A DNA stretch of 64,000 bases, from positions 372,001-436,000 of the forward strand of contig JANSYA010000001.1 of the NCBI GenBank assembly GCA_024742665.1. The letters are read 5' to 3'. The position numbers and the translations under genes are program-made. Shown here one piece after another: positions 35,306-43,296 of the stretch. Each line of letters opens with the position of its first letter. The first letter of the stretch is position 1. The stretch comes from a bacterium (GTDB lineage Bacteria > Spirochaetota > Leptospiria > Leptospirales > Leptonemataceae). Below the pieces are notes generated by a model. That model was not told where the DNA came from. It saw only the letters and a program-made list of their open reading frames with translations, and searched no databases.

Positions 35306-35356
35306 CCGGGAGACTGTGTTGTCTCCCGGAGGCTGATTTAGGAGACAAAGCTGTCT
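35306..35356. promoter_or_regulatory. Palindromes between the thioesterase and TetR genes
   Basis: CCGGGAGAC-TGTGTT-GTCTCCCGG (35306-35329) is a perfect 9-bp inverted repeat. AGACA-AAGC-TGTCT (35343-35356) repeats the same AGAC/GTCT half-site. Two similar sites in a divergent TetR intergenic region make a convincing operator pair. Confidence 0.7.
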
Positions 35357-35415
35357 ACCTTTTTTCTGGCGCAAAATTCAGCCGTGCGGGGAACTGGCCC
35401 TGAGGGCAGGCGAGG

Positions 35416-36054
35416 ATGACGCGAAAAAAAAACGAGAGCGCCGGCGAAGCGATCAGCGGCCGGCTGCACGCGAATCCTGGAGCGCGTCTGCTGGACGCCG
35501 CCCGGGAGCTCTTTTACGAACACGGCTACGCGGCGGCCGGCATCAACGAGATCATCGCCCGCTCGGGCACGTCGAAAAAGAGTTTCTATAATTATTTTCC
35601 GAGTAAGGCCCGGCTCGGCGAAGCGTATCTGGCCCGGGAGCGGGCGGATCTCTTTGATTCTCTGGACGAACGAATCGCAGACCACCGCGACGACTTTCGC
35701 GGTTTCCTGCGCAGCTGGGTTCGCGATCTAAAGCAGGCGGCGGCCGGGCAGGCTTATTTCGGCTGCCCCTTCGCGAATATCGCGGCGCAAACCGGCGGGC
35801 AGTTCGAAGAGATTCTGGCCGCAACAGCCCGGGAGTGGCGCGAAAAGCTGCGCGATTTTCTACGGGGCTGCGATTTAGGACTTTCGCCGAAGCGAGCGGA
35901 CGCCTTCGCCGAACTGATGCTTATGCAGTACCAGGGGGCGGTGCAGATGTGGCGTCTCAGCGGAGACACGCACTACTTCGATTTAATCGAAGAAACTTTG
36001 AAGAGTCTGGCGGCGGAGACCCCGGCACGGCGTCGGAAGAGTTCGGCCCGGTAG
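35416..36054 (+). CDS. TetR family transcriptional regulator
   Basis: 212 residues. N-terminal DNA-binding domain: NPGARLLDAARELFYEHGY, then INEIIARSGTSKKSFYNYFPSKARLG. The C-terminal domain contains QAYFGCPFANIAAQTGGQF and LMLMQYQGAVQMWRLS, typical of the TetR_C_6/YcdC-like subgroup. Divergent from the PaaI-like thioesterase, and the two palindromes between them are its likely operators. Ligand unknown. Confidence 0.92.
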   Translation: MTRKKNESAGEAISGRLHANPGARLLDAARELFYEHGYAAAGINEIIARSGTSKKSFYNYFPSKARLGEAYLARERADLFDSLDERIADHRDDFRGFLRSWVRDLKQAAAGQAYFGCPFANIAAQTGGQFEEILAATAREWREKLRDFLRGCDLGLSPKRADAFAELMLMQYQGAVQMWRLSGDTHYFDLIEETLKSLAAETPARRRKSSAR

Positions 36055-36082
36055 AGCACAAGAGCGGGGCGTACAAAGACAA

Positions 36083-36108
36083 CGGCCCGGACGATATCGC
36101 CCGGGCCG
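36083..36108 (+). terminator. Hairpin between the TetR and RRM genes
   Basis: CGGCCCGG (36083-36090) and CCGGGCCG (36101-36108) form a perfect 8-bp stem, 29 bases after the TetR stop; a short T-run (gatttt) follows at about 36117-36121. It probably ends the TetR transcript. Confidence 0.55.
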
Positions 36109-36182
36109 CTGTCTGAGATTTTGCCGCTATCGCGGCGATTCAGTTTGAATGAATTTTAATTCAATGGCGTCCTAACGGCGTC

Positions 36183-36434
36183 TTAGTGACGAACCTGGGG
36201 ACGCGCTTCGTTTACGACCAGCGCACGGCCTTCGATTTCTTTTTGAGCCAGCTCGTCCATCGCGCTCAGCGCTTCGTTTTTGTTCGGCATTTCTACGAAG
36301 CCGAAGCCGCGTGAGCGACCGGTATCGCGGTCGATAATCAGTTTTACTGATTCAACTTCACCGTAGGGCGTGAATACGTCCCGCAGCGAGTCTTCGTCCA
36401 TATTATAGTTCAGGTTCCCGACATACAATTTCAT
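36183..36434 (-). CDS. RRM-type RNA-binding protein
   Basis: 83 residues, a single RNA recognition motif. RNP2 is LYVGNL and RNP1 is RGFGFVEM, both intact with their aromatic residues. ATG 36434 is preceded by GGAGAAT at the right distance and begins at the domain, so the open frame to 36485 is not used. Small bacterial RRM proteins bind single-stranded RNA, are often cold- or stress-responsive and resemble the Rbp proteins of cyanobacteria and spirochaetes. Monocistronic. Confidence 0.95.
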   Translation of the reverse strand: MKLYVGNLNYNMDEDSLRDVFTPYGEVESVKLIIDRDTGRSRGFGFVEMPNKNEALSAMDELAQKEIEGRALVVNEARPQVRH

Positions 36435-36720
36435 CTTTTCAATTCTCCAGTAAATGCACCGACGCAGGTATTCCAATAGAACCAACCGATCGAGAAAGAA
36501 AAAGAAAAGGTAAAGACGCGGGGAAAATTGCTGCTCTACTCAGGTTTTTTATTCTGAGGACGGAAACGTGGACACCTGAAATCGGAATCAGCGGCAGCAT
36601 TCCCCGCGAAGGCGAGCGGGTCAATGCGAAAGACGAATTTTTCCAATTTCGCATAAAAAATGCCCGGCGTCGCGGACTTCGCGCTCGGTCGTGAATACTC
36701 TTCGCGTATCCAGAAGAATG
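36435..36720. other. 286-base intergenic region upstream of the RRM gene
   Basis: Both flanking genes are on the minus strand. The left part is the RRM gene's leader; pyrimidine-rich on the minus strand (CCTTTTCTTTTTCTTTCTCG at about 36510-36491). A run of six T on the minus strand (36660-36655) after a GC-rich stretch may end the glycosyltransferase transcript. No small gene is supported. Confidence 0.45.
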
Positions 36721-38595
36721 TTAATAGAAAAACGAAGCCGGTCCCGCGCCGTGATCGTTCCAGCATTCGCTGCGACGCCGCAGTTCCGGATCCGCTTCCC
36801 ACTGCGCACTGCGCGTCTGCAGCTCTTCGATCGTCGTACCGTAGCGGGTCTCCAGTCGCGTTACAACCGGGCTGCCCGCCGCTTTGAGATCCGCCAGTCG
36901 CTGCAGTCTTGCGCTTATATTCGGCAGCGTCGCCAGCAGCTCCGGGCGCAGGTCGATGACGATGCCGATTTTCGTGAGCATCGCGCGATCGTACGCCGGT
37001 TCGCCGGTGCTGCAAAACGCCGCTCCGCGTCGCAGTACATTGCTCAGATCCAGGTAGTGTTCGTGTCCGGGCCGCCAGCGCACCAAAACGGGCAGCTGCG
37101 CCACGTCCCGGTTCGGCAGAGCCTGTTCGTCGAGAATCTTAACGCCGGGTCCGGCCGCCACGCCGAAATATCCCAGGCCGATTCCCTTCAGACAGCCGGC
37201 CTGGGCCTGGCTGTTTGTGATCCAGAAGTCGTCCAGTTGCAGGCAGCTCTGGAAATCGCGAAACGTTCGCCCGCGCTGCCCCCAGGGATGATTCTGGCCG
37301 GTCAGCAGCGTGGGTAAGCCGCCGCTTATGTCGCGCACGAAAAACTGGCGCTCATCGGATATCGAACCCTGGTATAGAGGAATCGGTCGCAGGGCGCAGG
37401 CGAAAAAGATCGCGAGCAGCGCCAGGTGAGCGACATAGTCCGGGAAGCGATCGGGGATCAGGCGGCCCAGCAGTCGTCGAGGTAAATCCGGCGCGGCGCG
37501 AAAGAAGCGATCGGCCAAAAGCGCGAGCATTACAATCTCGGGTAAGAGAAAGCGAAAGGCCATGAAGTCGCCGCCGACGCGCAGCACGTAAAACGAAAGC
37601 AGCGCGACTACGCCCAATTCGCGCAGATACGAAACGTAGGCTCGCGGGCGCAGCAGCGTGCGAAAGCGATGCAGCAGCGGTAGACCGAAAACGGCCGCGA
37701 CGATCAGCACCACTCCCGGTCCCCACCACAGCGCGTTGAAAAAATAACGGAAGCCCTGGAGATAGTAGGAACTGAGTCCCGACTTCGCGTAGTACGTATT
37801 CGGAAAGATGTCGTGATAATAGATTCCGCGAAACAGGTGATAGCTGCCTGCGAAGAGTAGTATGCCGGCGGCCCATTGCAAGAGCGGCCCAAGCGTCGAC
37901 CAACTGCGCCAGAATCCCAGCAGGCGACCCGCGAAACCGGCGTCCGTCGGGCGAAACACTTCGATCAAAATCCACACGGAATAGTACGCGACCATCAAGC
38001 CGAGTTCCGGGCGACATAAGTACAGCAGGGCCAGCAGGCTCGCGAACGCGAAGGGGCGTTCCGTCAGGCGATAGCTTTCGAAGCCTCGAAAGAGCAGCGT
38101 CAACAGGAGAAACACCAGGGAATACTCCATGCCCGCGGTGGCGAAATCGCGAAAACCGGAGATGCTGACCAGGGCCAGGGCCGCGAAAGGAAAGGCTCGC
38201 ACGGCGGCCCCGGCCCCGGGGGAAGCGAGAGTCTGCGAAGCGTCCGATCCAGCCGCCGTCGTCGGCGCGTCGTCGGTCGACCAGCGCGGCTTCATCATCA
38301 GCACCAGAGCCGCTCCCGAAAAACCCAGCCCCAGCAGAATCGCGCCAAAGTGGAGCGGCAGGCCCATGCCGCGAATCACGATCAGCAGCAGGGTCCACAG
38401 GGGATGCGTCGAGGCTTCCGAATACACTCCCGGATTGAAAACGAGCCCGTGGCCGGCGTACAAATTCTCCACGCTCCGGAACGTAATATAGGCGTCTTCG
38501 GCGACCCAGATTCGGCTCAGAACGGCCCAGGCGATGAAAATCGCGCAGAGGAGGATAAATAGATTTCGCAGGCGAGGCGTCACAACGGCATACAT
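36721..38595 (-). CDS. GT-C membrane glycosyltransferase, AftB-like
   Basis: About 624 residues. Roughly ten membrane segments precede a C-terminal periplasmic domain. The first loop, WVAEDAYITFRSVENLYAGH and then GLVFNPG with EASTHPLWTLL, is the signature of the AftB-like GT-C family, which uses polyprenyl-phosphate sugars; the acidic ED pair is the expected catalytic site. The acceptor is unknown, probably a surface glycan. ATG 38595 was chosen because upstream residues are hydrophilic and run into the tmRNA gene. A Ser/Ala/Gly/Thr-rich insert lies near residues 105-130. Confidence 0.85.
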   Translation of the reverse strand: MYAVVTPRLRNLFILLCAIFIAWAVLSRIWVAEDAYITFRSVENLYAGHGLVFNPGVYSEASTHPLWTLLLIVIRGMGLPLHFGAILLGLGFSGAALVLMMKPRWSTDDAPTTAAGSDASQTLASPGAGAAVRAFPFAALALVSISGFRDFATAGMEYSLVFLLLTLLFRGFESYRLTERPFAFASLLALLYLCRPELGLMVAYYSVWILIEVFRPTDAGFAGRLLGFWRSWSTLGPLLQWAAGILLFAGSYHLFRGIYYHDIFPNTYYAKSGLSSYYLQGFRYFFNALWWGPGVVLIVAAVFGLPLLHRFRTLLRPRAYVSYLRELGVVALLSFYVLRVGGDFMAFRFLLPEIVMLALLADRFFRAAPDLPRRLLGRLIPDRFPDYVAHLALLAIFFACALRPIPLYQGSISDERQFFVRDISGGLPTLLTGQNHPWGQRGRTFRDFQSCLQLDDFWITNSQAQAGCLKGIGLGYFGVAAGPGVKILDEQALPNRDVAQLPVLVRWRPGHEHYLDLSNVLRRGAAFCSTGEPAYDRAMLTKIGIVIDLRPELLATLPNISARLQRLADLKAAGSPVVTRLETRYGTTIEELQTRSAQWEADPELRRRSECWNDHGAGPASFFY

Positions 38596-38711
38596 TAGAA
38601 AAAAATTGGTTGCCGTAGTCGACGGTTTTTCGTCTAACTTATGAATACCGGAAAGAGTTTCGGAGGCCGTGCCGCTCGTTTGGGCGGAGCGGGACGACGG
38701 GATTCCTTCTC

Positions 38712-39056
38712 GGGGACGAACTGGTTTCGACTGCTGTGATTTCGAAACCTGGATTGCATGCGGAGCTGATGAACTCCTGAAAAGCCTCACCTTTTAACTG
38801 CCAACAACGAAATGGCACTCGCAGCTTAATTGCTGCTTGCGCTCTACTTGATTCTCCCTCTGGGATCGGGATAGAGTGTCACAACTCAGTGGGTGAGTGA
38901 GTCTGGCGCGGACTGCGGACTTGCTGACGTTTACAGATCGCAAAGCGAAGCCCATCCCGTCGGCTGGTAAGGGCAGCGCTTAATTTATAGCCGACTAAGC
39001 ATGTAGAGGTTCTTGTTTCGCACCGTAGGACGCGGGTTCGACTCCCGCCGTCTCCA
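38712..39056 (+). ncRNA. ssrA: Transfer-messenger RNA (tmRNA)
   Basis: Rescues stalled ribosomes with SmpB. The 5' end GGGGACGAACTGGTTTCGAC and the 3' end, with T-arm GCGGGTTCGACTCCCGC and acceptor strand CGTCTCC, are canonical and pair. The tag frame runs from the resume codon GCC at 38800 to TAA at 38827-38829 and encodes ANNEMALAA, ending in the usual protease-targeting ALAA. CCA is not encoded (CAA follows the discriminator A). About 345 nucleotides, as expected for a one-piece tmRNA. The promoter probably lies in 38600-38690. Confidence 0.97.
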
Positions 39057-39059
39057 CAA

Positions 39060-39147
39060 GCGAATCCGGAGGATTCGCGCGGGTCTGCATCAGAGATGCA
39101 GACAAAATAAACGCAAGCAATGCGACGTCTGCGCCGCAGGTGCAGAC
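39060..39147. repeat. Three consecutive hairpins with 3-base loops after tmRNA
   Basis: GCGAATCC-GGA-GGATTCGC (39060-39078), GTCTGCATC-AGA-GATGCAGAC (39083-39103) and GTCTGCGCC-GCA-GGTGCAGAC (39127-39147, one G-T wobble). All three have 3-base purine-rich loops and no U-run. The last two share GTCTGC/GCAGAC ends. Confidence 0.85.
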
Positions 39148-39257
39148 AAATCCGCATGACAGGCTCATAGCCGGTTCTACGGACAGAGCCGGCGCATCCG
39201 CCCGATCGGCTTCGTCCGTTCGCGGAAACCTGCCTCCCTGCTATGCGTCCCAAGTGC

Positions 39258-39560
39258 ATGGCCCACGAAACCCTGGTCGGTCTTGATATAACCGACGATC
39301 CAGTATATCAATCCTATCGCGAAGCGATGATTCCGATTCTGACTCGCTACGGCGGCGGATTCCGATACGACCTGCGCGTAAGCGAAGTGTTGAAATCGGA
39401 AAGCGACGCCGGAAATATCAACCGTCTGTTCATTATCTATTTTCCCGATCGCGCGGCGAAAGACGCGTTCTTCTCCGACGCCGAATATACACAGGTGCGC
39501 AAACAGTTTTTCGAACCGTCCGTGAGCGCCGTAACGATTCTCGCGGAATATGATCGTTGA
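39258..39560 (+). CDS. DUF1330-like dimeric alpha/beta barrel protein
   Basis: 100 residues from ATG 39258 (another ATG at 39243 adds five residues). The pattern LVGLDITDDPVYQSYREAMI, then ILTRYGGGFRYDLRV and FIIYFPDRAAKDAFFSDAEY fits the DUF1330 family, ferredoxin-like small proteins of unknown activity related to EthD/ABM monooxygenase folds. Convergent with the FAD oxidoreductase; the stops are 6 bases apart. Confidence 0.8.
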   Translation: MAHETLVGLDITDDPVYQSYREAMIPILTRYGGGFRYDLRVSEVLKSESDAGNINRLFIIYFPDRAAKDAFFSDAEYTQVRKQFFEPSVSAVTILAEYDR

Positions 39561-39566
39561 TCCGTC

Positions 39567-40544
39567 CTACTCAAGACTGAGGCGATGGTGGATCATGGCG
39601 GCCGCCCGGGCGCCGTCGGACGCGGCGGAGAGCGCCTGCTGCATTGGGGTCGTGAGATCGCCGGCCGCGTAGACGCCCGGGAGATTCGTCTGCATCGCCG
39701 CGTCGACGGCCACGAATCCGATGTCTGTCAGCGATAGTTCCAGGGACTGGACCAGATCGGTCTGTCGCTGACTGGTGCGCACGAACAGAACTTCGCGGAG
39801 TATTTGTTCGCCGTCTGCGAGTTCGATTGCTTGCAGCGTCGTGTCCGCGTTGTCTTTGCGGGAGTCCTGGCCCGCGTCGATGTCGGTGTCGGAGCTTGTA
39901 TCGGATGCGATCAGCTTCCGCAGCGGTCGCTCTTCCAGCAGGATTTTCGCCCGGCCAATCTTCGCCTGCAGGTCATCGGGCACTTCGAACGCGCCGTTTG
40001 TAAATACGATCAGATCATCGCTCCAGCTTTTTAAGAGCAGCGACCATTCGACATCGGCCGGGTTTTCGGCCAGCAGCGCCCAGGGGCGATCGCGGACTTC
40101 CCAGCCGTGACAGAAGGGGCACAGAAATATGCTGGCGCCGCTTTCCCAGAGGGGAGCAAGGCCGGGCAAATCGGGTAGCCTGTCTATCACCCCGGTCGCG
40201 AGTAAAACGATCCGGGCGTGAAGCGTGCCGTCCGGCGTTCGAATCAAAAATCCTGATTCCCCCGCCGATTCTATTGCCGTGATTCGCGCGTCATGAAAGC
40301 TCACGCTATCGTAGGAACTGATCTGTTCCCTGGCGATGGCGCGCATTTCGGCGGGCGGCGTTCCGTCCCGCGTTAAGAAGCCGTGCACATTCCGGGCGGG
40401 GGCGTTCCGGGGAGCGCCGTAATTCAAGACGACCGTTCGCCGACGAGTGCGTCCCAGAACGAGCGCCGCGCTCAGGCCCGCCGGCCCGCCGCCGATCACG
40501 GCGACCTCGTAGGATGTGTCTGATTCTTTGAATTCGTTTTGCAT
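39567..40544 (-). CDS. FAD/NAD(P)-dependent oxidoreductase, thioredoxin-reductase-like
   Basis: 325 residues. FAD-binding IGGGPAGLSAAL at about 16-27, ATGVIDRLPDLPG, and the C-terminal FAD motif LPGVYAAGDLTTPMQQAL are present. A Cys pair occurs in IFLCPFCHGWEVRD, as in the family of thioredoxin-reductase-like flavoproteins whose CxxC is followed by HGWE. A Ser/Asp/Thr-rich insert (SDTSSDTDIDAGQDSRKDNA) sits in the NADPH domain near residues 212-240. Downstream of an AraC gene on the same strand, 80 bases away. Confidence 0.9.
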   Translation of the reverse strand: MQNEFKESDTSYEVAVIGGGPAGLSAALVLGRTRRRTVVLNYGAPRNAPARNVHGFLTRDGTPPAEMRAIAREQISSYDSVSFHDARITAIESAGESGFLIRTPDGTLHARIVLLATGVIDRLPDLPGLAPLWESGASIFLCPFCHGWEVRDRPWALLAENPADVEWSLLLKSWSDDLIVFTNGAFEVPDDLQAKIGRAKILLEERPLRKLIASDTSSDTDIDAGQDSRKDNADTTLQAIELADGEQILREVLFVRTSQRQTDLVQSLELSLTDIGFVAVDAAMQTNLPGVYAAGDLTTPMQQALSAASDGARAAAMIHHRLSLE

Positions 40545-40624
40545 ATCCGCAGTTTAGCGGATTGCATCGCTTCGGGCCAGACGCATCTTTCGCAAAGTCC
40601 GACGAATCTTTCGATCGGGCGCCC

Positions 40625-41470
40625 TCAGTCGGATTTACGACGTGTGCGAGCGGCCTGGCGCCAGGCCTTTGGGGTCGCGTTGTGCTCCCGCCGAAAGAGA
40701 CGGGTGAAATGATCCGGCTCCGCGTAGCCCACGTGCTCCGCGATGCTTTCGATCGTCTCGTCGGTATAGAGTAAACGCTGTCGTGCTTCGTGCATACGCC
40801 CGGCGATGATCCAGGCGAGAACCGGCTTTCCCGTCGCCGTGCGAACGGCCGTGGTGACGTGGGCGGGGGAACGCCCGATCGCGTCGGCGACGTCGGCCAG
40901 GGAAATGGGGCGCAGGCAGTGATCTTCAATAAAACGCAGGGCCCCTGCAACGAGGCTGCGGGGAGTGCCGGCTGACTCGTGGACCTTTTGAAAGGCGCGG
41001 TTTACTTCGATCAGTAAGAGCGATAGCAGGTAGCGCGCGGCGGCGTCGTTGCCGGGCCCCGCGTTTTGCGTTTCGCGCTCCAATTCTCTCAGCAGGTTCT
41101 GCATATGGGGTTCGCGATCCGAGTTCGCGCGCGCCACCGGCAGGCCGCCGGATCGAACGCGATCGTAAGGGGCGAGCAAATTCAGCGAAGACTGAGCGTT
41201 CAGGTCGGGGCCGGCGAAAAAACCGACGCCTTCCGCCGTCGTCTGCGGTGAATCCGAAGCCTGCCGCATGCTATGCGCCATGCCTGCCGGGATTAAAAGG
41301 ATGTCTCCGGCTTCGCACTGTAGCTCCGAGTCCATCCACAGACCGGCCCGGCCGCCCGTATAAATCATCAAGACGTGATAGTCATGGCGCGCGCCCGGAC
41401 AGGCATGCGGACTGTGATGCTTTGAGCGCCGATAGTAAATCGGTCCCGTATGATCGGCGATGGTATTCAG
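40625..41470 (-). CDS. AraC family regulator with cupin-like sensor; probable CTG start
   Basis: 281 residues if started at CTG 41470. The C-terminal HTH pair is standard (ISLADVADAIGRSPAHVTTA; ETIESIAEHVGYAEPDHFTR, then LFRREHNATPKAWR). The N-terminal sensor domain clearly begins upstream of the first conventional start (TTG 41371): the same frame reads NTIADHTGPIYYRRSKHH and GARHDYHVL into the cupin-like part. No ATG, GTG or TTG exists in that stretch before the stop codon near 41565. GGAG lies 7 bases before CTG 41470, making it the best start. A frameshifted or damaged N-terminus is the alternative. Confidence 0.82.
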   Translation of the reverse strand: MNTIADHTGPIYYRRSKHHSPHACPGARHDYHVLMIYTGGRAGLWMDSELQCEAGDILLIPAGMAHSMRQASDSPQTTAEGVGFFAGPDLNAQSSLNLLAPYDRVRSGGLPVARANSDREPHMQNLLRELERETQNAGPGNDAAARYLLSLLLIEVNRAFQKVHESAGTPRSLVAGALRFIEDHCLRPISLADVADAIGRSPAHVTTAVRTATGKPVLAWIIAGRMHEARQRLLYTDETIESIAEHVGYAEPDHFTRLFRREHNATPKAWRQAARTRRKSD

Positions 41471-41602
41471 GGGGCAACTCCGGTCTTTGTCTTTTGGATG
41501 CCCGAGCAGCCCGTGGGATTCTTTTTTCGAATAACAATTCGTTATTGATTCTATAGAACCTATTTATTTTACATATGTATCGTTTCGGTGTAGGCTGCTC
41601 CC
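41471..41602. promoter_or_regulatory. AT-rich divergent promoter region
   Basis: Between the AraC gene and the divergent methyltransferase gene. It contains AATAAC-AATTC-GTTATT (a 6-bp palindrome at about 41530-41546) and TACATATGTA (41570-41579), candidate regulator sites. Confidence 0.45.
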
Positions 41603-42445
41603 ATGATGAATGAAGCAAGCAGGCAAACAGAATCAGGGGAGCGAGTGCACGCCTGGAATCCCGGACAGTATGAGCGGGCCGCAGGCTTTGTGGCCGGCCA
41701 GCTTGGCGCGGACGTTGTGGAATGGATCGGTGCGGAACGCTTCGCCGGGCGGCGAGTGCTGGACCTCGGCTGCGGGGACGGCGATCTCAGTGAAAGATTG
41801 GTCGAGCTGGGTGCGGACGTGACCGGCGTCGATAGCAGCGCGACGATGATCGCGGCGGCGCGCAAGCGTGGGATTCCCGCGGAGGTGTTCGACGCGCGGG
41901 AAGTCGGCGAATATGCGGCGCAGTCGACGGACGCGCCTGCCTGCGGCGAAGCTTCGCCTTTCGACACGGTCTTTACGAACGCGACCCTGCACTGGATCCC
42001 GGAGAAGGATCGCGTAGTGGCCGGAGTGCGCCGCGTACTAAAACCGGGCGGAGTATTCGCCGGCGAATTCGGCGGCGCCGGGTGCGTGGTGATGGTCCGC
42101 GAGGCCGTGCGAGAAGCGGGCCGGGAATTATTCGGCGGCGAGATCACTCCGCGCTTTCCCTGGCATTTTATTACAGAGGCGGAGTTTCGTGGGATCCTCG
42201 AAGCGCAGGGCTTTCGCGTGCGGCGCATCCTGAGCTTCGATCGTCGCCCGGTTTTGCCGGAAGGGATCGTCGGCTGGCTGGAAACCTTCGGCTCGACGAT
42301 CTTCGACGAAGCGAAAGTTTCCGTAAAGCAGCGGCGCGGGGTCTGGGAAGCGGCGCAGGCGAAGCTTGAATCCCGTTTGTATTACGACGGCGGCTGGCAC
42401 GCGGACTATGTCCGGCTGCGCTTCGAGGCGACGCGGGAAGGCTGA
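41603..42445 (+). CDS. SAM-dependent methyltransferase, trans-aconitate methyltransferase-like
   Basis: 280 residues. Class I fold: motif I VLDLGCGDGDLSERL (about 51-65), acidic end of strand 2 in VTGVDSS, FDTVFTNATLHWIP at motif IV and LKPGGVFAGEFGG. The HWIPE-type motif and the C-terminal cap (FRRILSF-like FRVRRILSFDRRPVLPEG) recall the Tam/UbiE-like small-molecule methyltransferases. A short Ala/Ser/Thr/Cys insert follows strand 3 (about residues 100-120). Two ATGs in tandem make the exact start uncertain by one codon. Confidence 0.88.
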   Translation: MMNEASRQTESGERVHAWNPGQYERAAGFVAGQLGADVVEWIGAERFAGRRVLDLGCGDGDLSERLVELGADVTGVDSSATMIAAARKRGIPAEVFDAREVGEYAAQSTDAPACGEASPFDTVFTNATLHWIPEKDRVVAGVRRVLKPGGVFAGEFGGAGCVVMVREAVREAGRELFGGEITPRFPWHFITEAEFRGILEAQGFRVRRILSFDRRPVLPEGIVGWLETFGSTIFDEAKVSVKQRRGVWEAAQAKLESRLYYDGGWHADYVRLRFEATREG

Positions 42446-42502
42446 GTCCGATTTAATATCGCGTCGTGCAGTGGCTGTCCGGCGTCGCTCGTCAGACGTC
42501 GC

Positions 42503-43276
42503 CTAAATATAGCCGCGCAGCCAGTACGCGATCAATCCGATATACTCTTTGATCGCCATCGAAGAAACGCTCAGGCCCGACGGGGCGGGGAACAGGCCTT
42601 CGGGGCCGGGGAAGATTCGCGAGCGATAGAAGTCGACCGGAAAGGGGATCAGCTCCAGTTCCGGCGCGGCTTTGCGAAAGCAGGCGACGCTGCGGGGTAA
42701 ATGAAATCCGGAGCTTACCAGAATGATCCGTCGCCAGCCTTTCTCCCGGGCGAGCTTCGCGGTTTCGATGGCGTTCTCGGCGGTATTGCGCGAAGCGGCT
42801 TCGACGCTGATCGGCGTCCCGCGTCGCGTGAGCCACTCCTGCAAGATCAGCGCTTCGGAACCGCCGGTCTGTAAGAGCAGGCCGGAGCCGCCGCTGATCA
42901 TCAGCTCCGGCGCCGCGTTTACGCGCCAGAGTTCTTCGCCCGCGAAAATACGGTCGGCGCTGCCGAGCAGTTCCGGACGATCGCTGCCCGGCGGCGAACT
43001 CAAAGGATCGACCATGCCCGCGAGCACGACGATCGCGTCGGCGGAGCCTGGCTGCAGGTCCGTAACGCTCCGGGCCGGGTACTGTTCTTCAAGGGCGCCG
43101 ATCAGCAGGCCGGAGACCGGATTGATCGAAAGCAGGTACAGCGCGAAAAGTCCGGTGCGAAAGACCAGGCGAAAGCGAGAACGCGGCAGACGATAGGCCG
43201 CGACCGCGCAGAGTACAAAAAACAGCGGATACGGAAAAAGGAAGCCGGCGAAGATTTTCGATAGATAAAAGAACAC
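42503..43276 (-). CDS. DUF218/YdcF-ElyC-like membrane protein
   Basis: 257 residues. Two N-terminal membrane segments precede a DUF218 domain: DAIVVLAGMVD, ELMISGGSG, EAASRNTAENA and IILVSSGFHLPRS are the conserved blocks. E. coli relatives ElyC and SanA affect envelope integrity and peptidoglycan precursor metabolism; no activity is established for this one. The gene follows the alpha/beta hydrolase on the same strand with 20 bases between, so they may form an operon. Confidence 0.9.
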   Translation of the reverse strand: MFFYLSKIFAGFLFPYPLFFVLCAVAAYRLPRSRFRLVFRTGLFALYLLSINPVSGLLIGALEEQYPARSVTDLQPGSADAIVVLAGMVDPLSSPPGSDRPELLGSADRIFAGEELWRVNAAPELMISGGSGLLLQTGGSEALILQEWLTRRGTPISVEAASRNTAENAIETAKLAREKGWRRIILVSSGFHLPRSVACFRKAAPELELIPFPVDFYRSRIFPGPEGLFPAPSGLSVSSMAIKEYIGLIAYWLRGYI

Positions 43277-43296
43277 GGTCCGATTTCGCGCAAAGC

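Noticed and set aside
37352-38398. 348-codon ORF within the glycosyltransferase gene
   Set aside because: Shadow frame; the GT-C signature and membrane segments are in the other frame.
38596-38790. N-terminal extension of the glycosyltransferase to 38790
   Set aside because: It would overlap the tmRNA 5' end, and the added residues are hydrophilic and unlike the family.
38879-39259. 126-codon minus-strand ORF across the tmRNA 3' half
   Set aside because: It lies over the tmRNA gene and the hairpin trio, with no protein-like pattern.
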